NCBI RefSeq assembly: GCF_009760925.1
Contig: NZ_VRLV01000004.1
Coordinates: forward strand, 312,308 to 376,307
Source: Nonomuraea typhae
GTDB lineage: Bacteria; Actinomycetota; Actinomycetes; Streptosporangiales; Streptosporangiaceae
Direction of reading: 5' to 3'
DNA: 64,000 nt
The notes beneath the pieces are model-generated. The model worked only from the letters and a program-made list of their open reading frames with translations. It searched no databases and had not been told where the DNA came from. Made by a program: the position numbers and the translations under genes. Positions 61,782 through 64,000 of this stretch are shown here, one piece after another (positions within the stretch are counted from its first letter, which is position 1; the number at the start of each line of letters is the position of its first letter).

Positions 61782-61955
61782 CTAGGCGCGCGGAGACTTG
61801 TGGATAACTTCGTCCGCCCACAGCTCCAGGTAGTGGTCGGCGGCTTCGGCCGAGTACTGCTTGCGGAGGGCGGCGGTCAGGCCGATGCCCAGGGCGCGGC
61901 CGTCGCCGGGGCCGCCCAGGGGATCACCGCGGAGAAAGCTCAGCAACGCTTTCAT
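61782..61955 (-). CDS. Small soluble protein with strong ribosome site
   Basis: 57 aa, ATG at 61955 preceded by GGAGGTGA 7 bp upstream, one of the best Shine-Dalgarno sequences in the window. Sequence begins MKALLSFLRGDPLGG and continues with GIGLTAALRKQYSAEAADHY. Amphipathic helices likely. Family not recognised. It follows gntR on the same strand, so it may be co-transcribed with it. Confidence 0.65.
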   Translation of the reverse strand: MKALLSFLRGDPLGGPGDGRALGIGLTAALRKQYSAEAADHYLELWADEVIHKSPRA

Positions 61956-62032
61956 GGTCAAGTCACCTCCCAACGTGCGTTCGTCCTCTGCCCGAGGTGT
62001 TTCGCGGCATGCATCCGCCGGTGAACGCCGGG

Positions 62033-62761
62033 TCAACTGGCGCGGCGGCGCCGCCGTACCGGCTTGGGGGCGGGCTCGACCGGCTCGCCGGCGCGTGAGT
62101 CGAGGTAGGAGGCGCGGGTGTGCTCGGTGTGCTCGCGCATGATGCGGGCGGCGCGCTCCTCGTCGCGGGCCTCGATCGCGTCGATGAGCGCGGTGTGCTC
62201 CTCCCAGGACGCCATGCCGCGCTGCCGGGCGACGGGCGTGTGGTACCAGCGCACCCGCCGCGCCACCTGCGCGGCGAGCTCGGCCAGCACCTTGTTGCCC
62301 GACAGGGCGGTCACCAGGGCGTGGAGCTCGGAGTTGGTGGCGACCGCGGCGTCCACGTCGTCGGACTGGACCGCGGCGACGCCCCGGGCGCACAGGGCGC
62401 GCAGCCGCTTCACGCCGTCCTCGCCGGCGTGAAGCGCGGCCAGCCGCGCCGACTCGGCTTCGAGGAGTGTGCGTACGGCCAGCAGCTGGTCGGCCTCCTC
62501 CAGCGTCGGCACGTGGACGAAGGCGCCCTGGCCGGGGAACAGGTCGACCCAGCCTTCACCGCTGAGCTGCTGGAGCGCTTCGCGGACCGGTTGCCTGGAG
62601 ACGCCGAGCAGTTCGGCCAGCTCGCTTTCGACCAGGTGCTGGCCGGGTTTGAGCTGGCCGGAGACGATGAGCTCCTGGATGGCCTCGATCACGCTCTCGC
62701 GGAGTGTCGCGGGGCGGGGAATCTTGGCCGCCGCCTGGCCGGCCTGATCCGACAGCAACAT
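62033..62761 (-). CDS. GntR/FCD (FadR-type) regulator of the formate/formyl-CoA island
   Basis: 242 aa. The N-terminal GntR winged helix is at residues 18-85 (LRESVIEAIQELIVSGQLKPGQHLVESELAELLGVSRQPVREALQQL). The C-terminal FCD helical domain is at 90-215 with metal/ligand His residues (NSELHALV, EEHTALIDAI). It ends in a basic tail PVRRRRRAS. FCD regulators commonly sense organic acids. Direct repeats upstream and matching sites at three other promoters make it the likely regulator of the region. Confidence 0.88.
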   Translation of the reverse strand: MLLSDQAGQAAAKIPRPATLRESVIEAIQELIVSGQLKPGQHLVESELAELLGVSRQPVREALQQLSGEGWVDLFPGQGAFVHVPTLEEADQLLAVRTLLEAESARLAALHAGEDGVKRLRALCARGVAAVQSDDVDAAVATNSELHALVTALSGNKVLAELAAQVARRVRWYHTPVARQRGMASWEEHTALIDAIEARDEERAARIMREHTEHTRASYLDSRAGEPVEPAPKPVRRRRRAS

Positions 62762-62777
62762 GTTCGCGGCTCCACTT

Positions 62778-62815
62778 TACAGTTTGTCGTCGACTGCCTA
62801 CAGCATACAGTTTGT
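62778..62815. promoter_or_regulatory. Repeated operator upstream of gntR
   Basis: TACAGTTTGT occurs at 62778-62787 and 62806-62815, 28 bp apart; the second is part of GCATACAGTTTG, related to the moeA-type motif. A -10 box TAAAGT on the coding strand lies just inside the first. Suggests autoregulation and control of the facing transporter gene. Confidence 0.65.
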
Positions 62816-62841
62816 GGTTCCTTCCCGGCCGGTGAGCCTCA

Positions 62842-64000
62842 TCACACGGGGATCGTCGCTGGCAGACCGGGTGCGCGCAAGCGCGTGGCGGCGACGGCCG
62901 GCAGCGCGGCGAGGGCCGCGGCGATGAGCAGGGCGAGGGCCGTCCTTCCGGAGAACGGCTCAGGGGGCGTGAGGGCGAGCCAGGCCAGTGCCACGGCCAG
63001 CAGGCCCGCGGCGGCTTTGGCGCTGTAGACGACCGCGTGGATCCTGCCGGTCCCGGCGGCGCCGAACAGGTCGCGGACGAGGCTGGCGAGCAGGGGGTAG
63101 AAGGCGCCGCCGCCCAGTCCGGCGAACAGCGCGCCGGTCCAGAGGGCGAGCGGGGCGCCGGTGGCCGCGAAGCCGGCCAGGAGAAGCTGGCCCAGGGTCA
63201 GCAGCGCGAGGACGACGGCGAGGACGGCCTTTCTGCCCAGCCGTTCTGAGCAGCGCATCGCCACCGCCCGGCCCGCGCCGTTGAGGCCGACCAGCAGCGC
63301 CAGGACTCCGGCTCCCGCGGCGCCGCCGGCCAGCGCGGCCACGATGACCACGTCGGCGATGGAGACCGCGCCGGCGCACACCAGGATGGCCGCCAGCACC
63401 GGCAGTTCCCGCGTCTTCAGCGCCTGGGCCAGGGAGAAGTCGCGCACGGCCCCAGGGGTACGGCGGAGCACCGCGGCATCGAGGGCGTGGGCCCGCGGGT
63501 CCACGGTGTCCGGCCACCACAGCGGCGGCGGCATGCGCAGGCGGAGGGCGGCGGCGCCGATCACCGCCGCGGCCACGGCCGCCCAGGCCGGCCAGGCCCA
63601 GGGGAGCGCGGCGGGGAACAGCCCGGCCCAGGCGAGCACCGGCAGCGCCCCGTACCCGAACGCGCCGGTCGCCAGGCCGACCCGGGTGGCCGGGCGTTCC
63701 GGGTGCCAGGCGGCGACCACGTCGCCGCACGCCCGGTAGACCAGCCCGGCTCCCAGGCCGCCGAGGACCGCGTAGAGGGACAGGGGCAGCCAGGCCGGGC
63801 CGTACCAGAGGGCGGCCAGGCCGGTCGAGGTGAGGGCGGCGCCGGCGCCCAGCGAGGCGCGGGGGTTGCCCCGGACGAGGGCGCCGGCCGCCTGGCAGAC
63901 GATCCAGGCGGCGAGCGGGACGAGCATGGCCCGGTCGCGGGTCAGGAGGGCGGCGTAGCCGTACTGGAGGGGTGCGATGGCCGCCATGGACGCCCAGGCC
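62842..64000 (-). CDS. MFS transporter of the OFA (oxalate/formate antiporter) family, 5' end outside window
   Basis: At least 381 residues; an ATG at 63987 exists, but the frame stays open to the window edge and codes hydrophobic residues, so the true start is probably beyond. OFA-type features: RACGDVVAAWHPERPATRVGLATGAFGYGALPV and the central loop DFSLAQALKTRELPVLAAILVC. Known members exchange oxalate for formate or take up monocarboxylates. Its position next to gntR and 8 kb from frc fits carboxylate transport for this pathway. Confidence 0.78.
   Translation of the reverse strand, partial: AWASMAAIAPLQYGYAALLTRDRAMLVPLAAWIVCQAAGALVRGNPRASLGAGAALTSTGLAALWYGPAWLPLSLYAVLGGLGAGLVYRACGDVVAAWHPERPATRVGLATGAFGYGALPVLAWAGLFPAALPWAWPAWAAVAAAVIGAAALRLRMPPPLWWPDTVDPRAHALDAAVLRRTPGAVRDFSLAQALKTRELPVLAAILVCAGAVSIADVVIVAALAGGAAGAGVLALLVGLNGAGRAVAMRCSERLGRKAVLAVVLALLTLGQLLLAGFAATGAPLALWTGALFAGLGGGAFYPLLASLVRDLFGAAGTGRIHAVVYSAKAAAGLLAVALAWLALTPPEPFSGRTALALLIAAALAALPAVAATRLRAPGLPATIPV

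Overview
This is high-GC DNA from an actinobacterium. The gene content (F420/PPOX-type oxidoreductase, NsdA-like regulator, DUF5941-type CDP-alcohol transferase, CU044_5270-type partner of an ECF sigma factor, many leaderless promoters of the form TAnnnT-N6/7-ATG/GTG) suggests Streptosporangiales such as Nonomuraea; that placement is inference. No rRNA, tRNA, CRISPR array, intact insertion sequence or phage was seen.

Layout. 0-2.8 kb: the 3' end of leuA and a two-gene serine penicillin-binding/beta-lactamase-like operon. 2.9-7.2 kb: a likely antibiotic-resistance unit (perfect 27-bp operator, DHA2-type MFS pump, dikinase with the domain order of rifampin phosphotransferase, TetR). 7.2-20 kb: mixed metabolic genes (TetR with paired operators, two NAD(P)-dependent oxidoreductases, trypsin-like protease, acetamidase plus permease, VOC and cupin proteins, glutamate dehydrogenase, PhoD-like phosphatase, methyltransferase, ECF sigma factor and partner). 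20-22.6 kb: arginine/ornithine catabolism (Lrp, dimethylargininase-like, ornithine aminotransferase). 22.7-25.1 kb: a beta-glucosidase fused in frame to a LacI regulator. 25-29 kb: two coiled-coil proteins and a lipoprotein around a 2OG-Fe(II) oxygenase. 29-33.3 kb: small regulators, tiny genes and several strong palindromes. 33.7-41.9 kb: CDP-alcohol transferase pair, recO, uppS, EamA exporter and a znuA-znuC-znuB-zur operon with a Zur box. 42-45.4 kb: PPOX, NUDIX and an NsdA-like regulator with small partners.

45.6-64 kb looks like one functional island for C1-releasing acid catabolism. A formyl-CoA transferase (Frc-like) and a ThDP enzyme of the oxalyl-CoA decarboxylase/2-hydroxyacyl-CoA lyase superfamily would release formyl-CoA and then formate. 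A NAD-linked molybdenum formate dehydrogenase, whose catalytic subunit is split and encoded in permuted order, would oxidise the formate. FdhD and MoeA serve its cofactor. An NDP-forming acyl-CoA synthetase, a ketopantoate-reductase-like enzyme, an Nramp-related transporter lacking metal-ligand motifs, and an OFA (oxalate/formate antiporter family) protein at the window edge complete the set. A GntR/FCD regulator sits beside it, and a shared motif near RGYATRCAGTWTG lies in front of four of its transcription units.

Other notable structure: a three-copy intergenic repeat (two copies near 33.5 kb, one near 45.5 kb) with two conserved hairpins and paired base changes; a 42-bp minisatellite inside a coiled-coil gene; and a 21-residue leaderless membrane peptide behind two palindromes.
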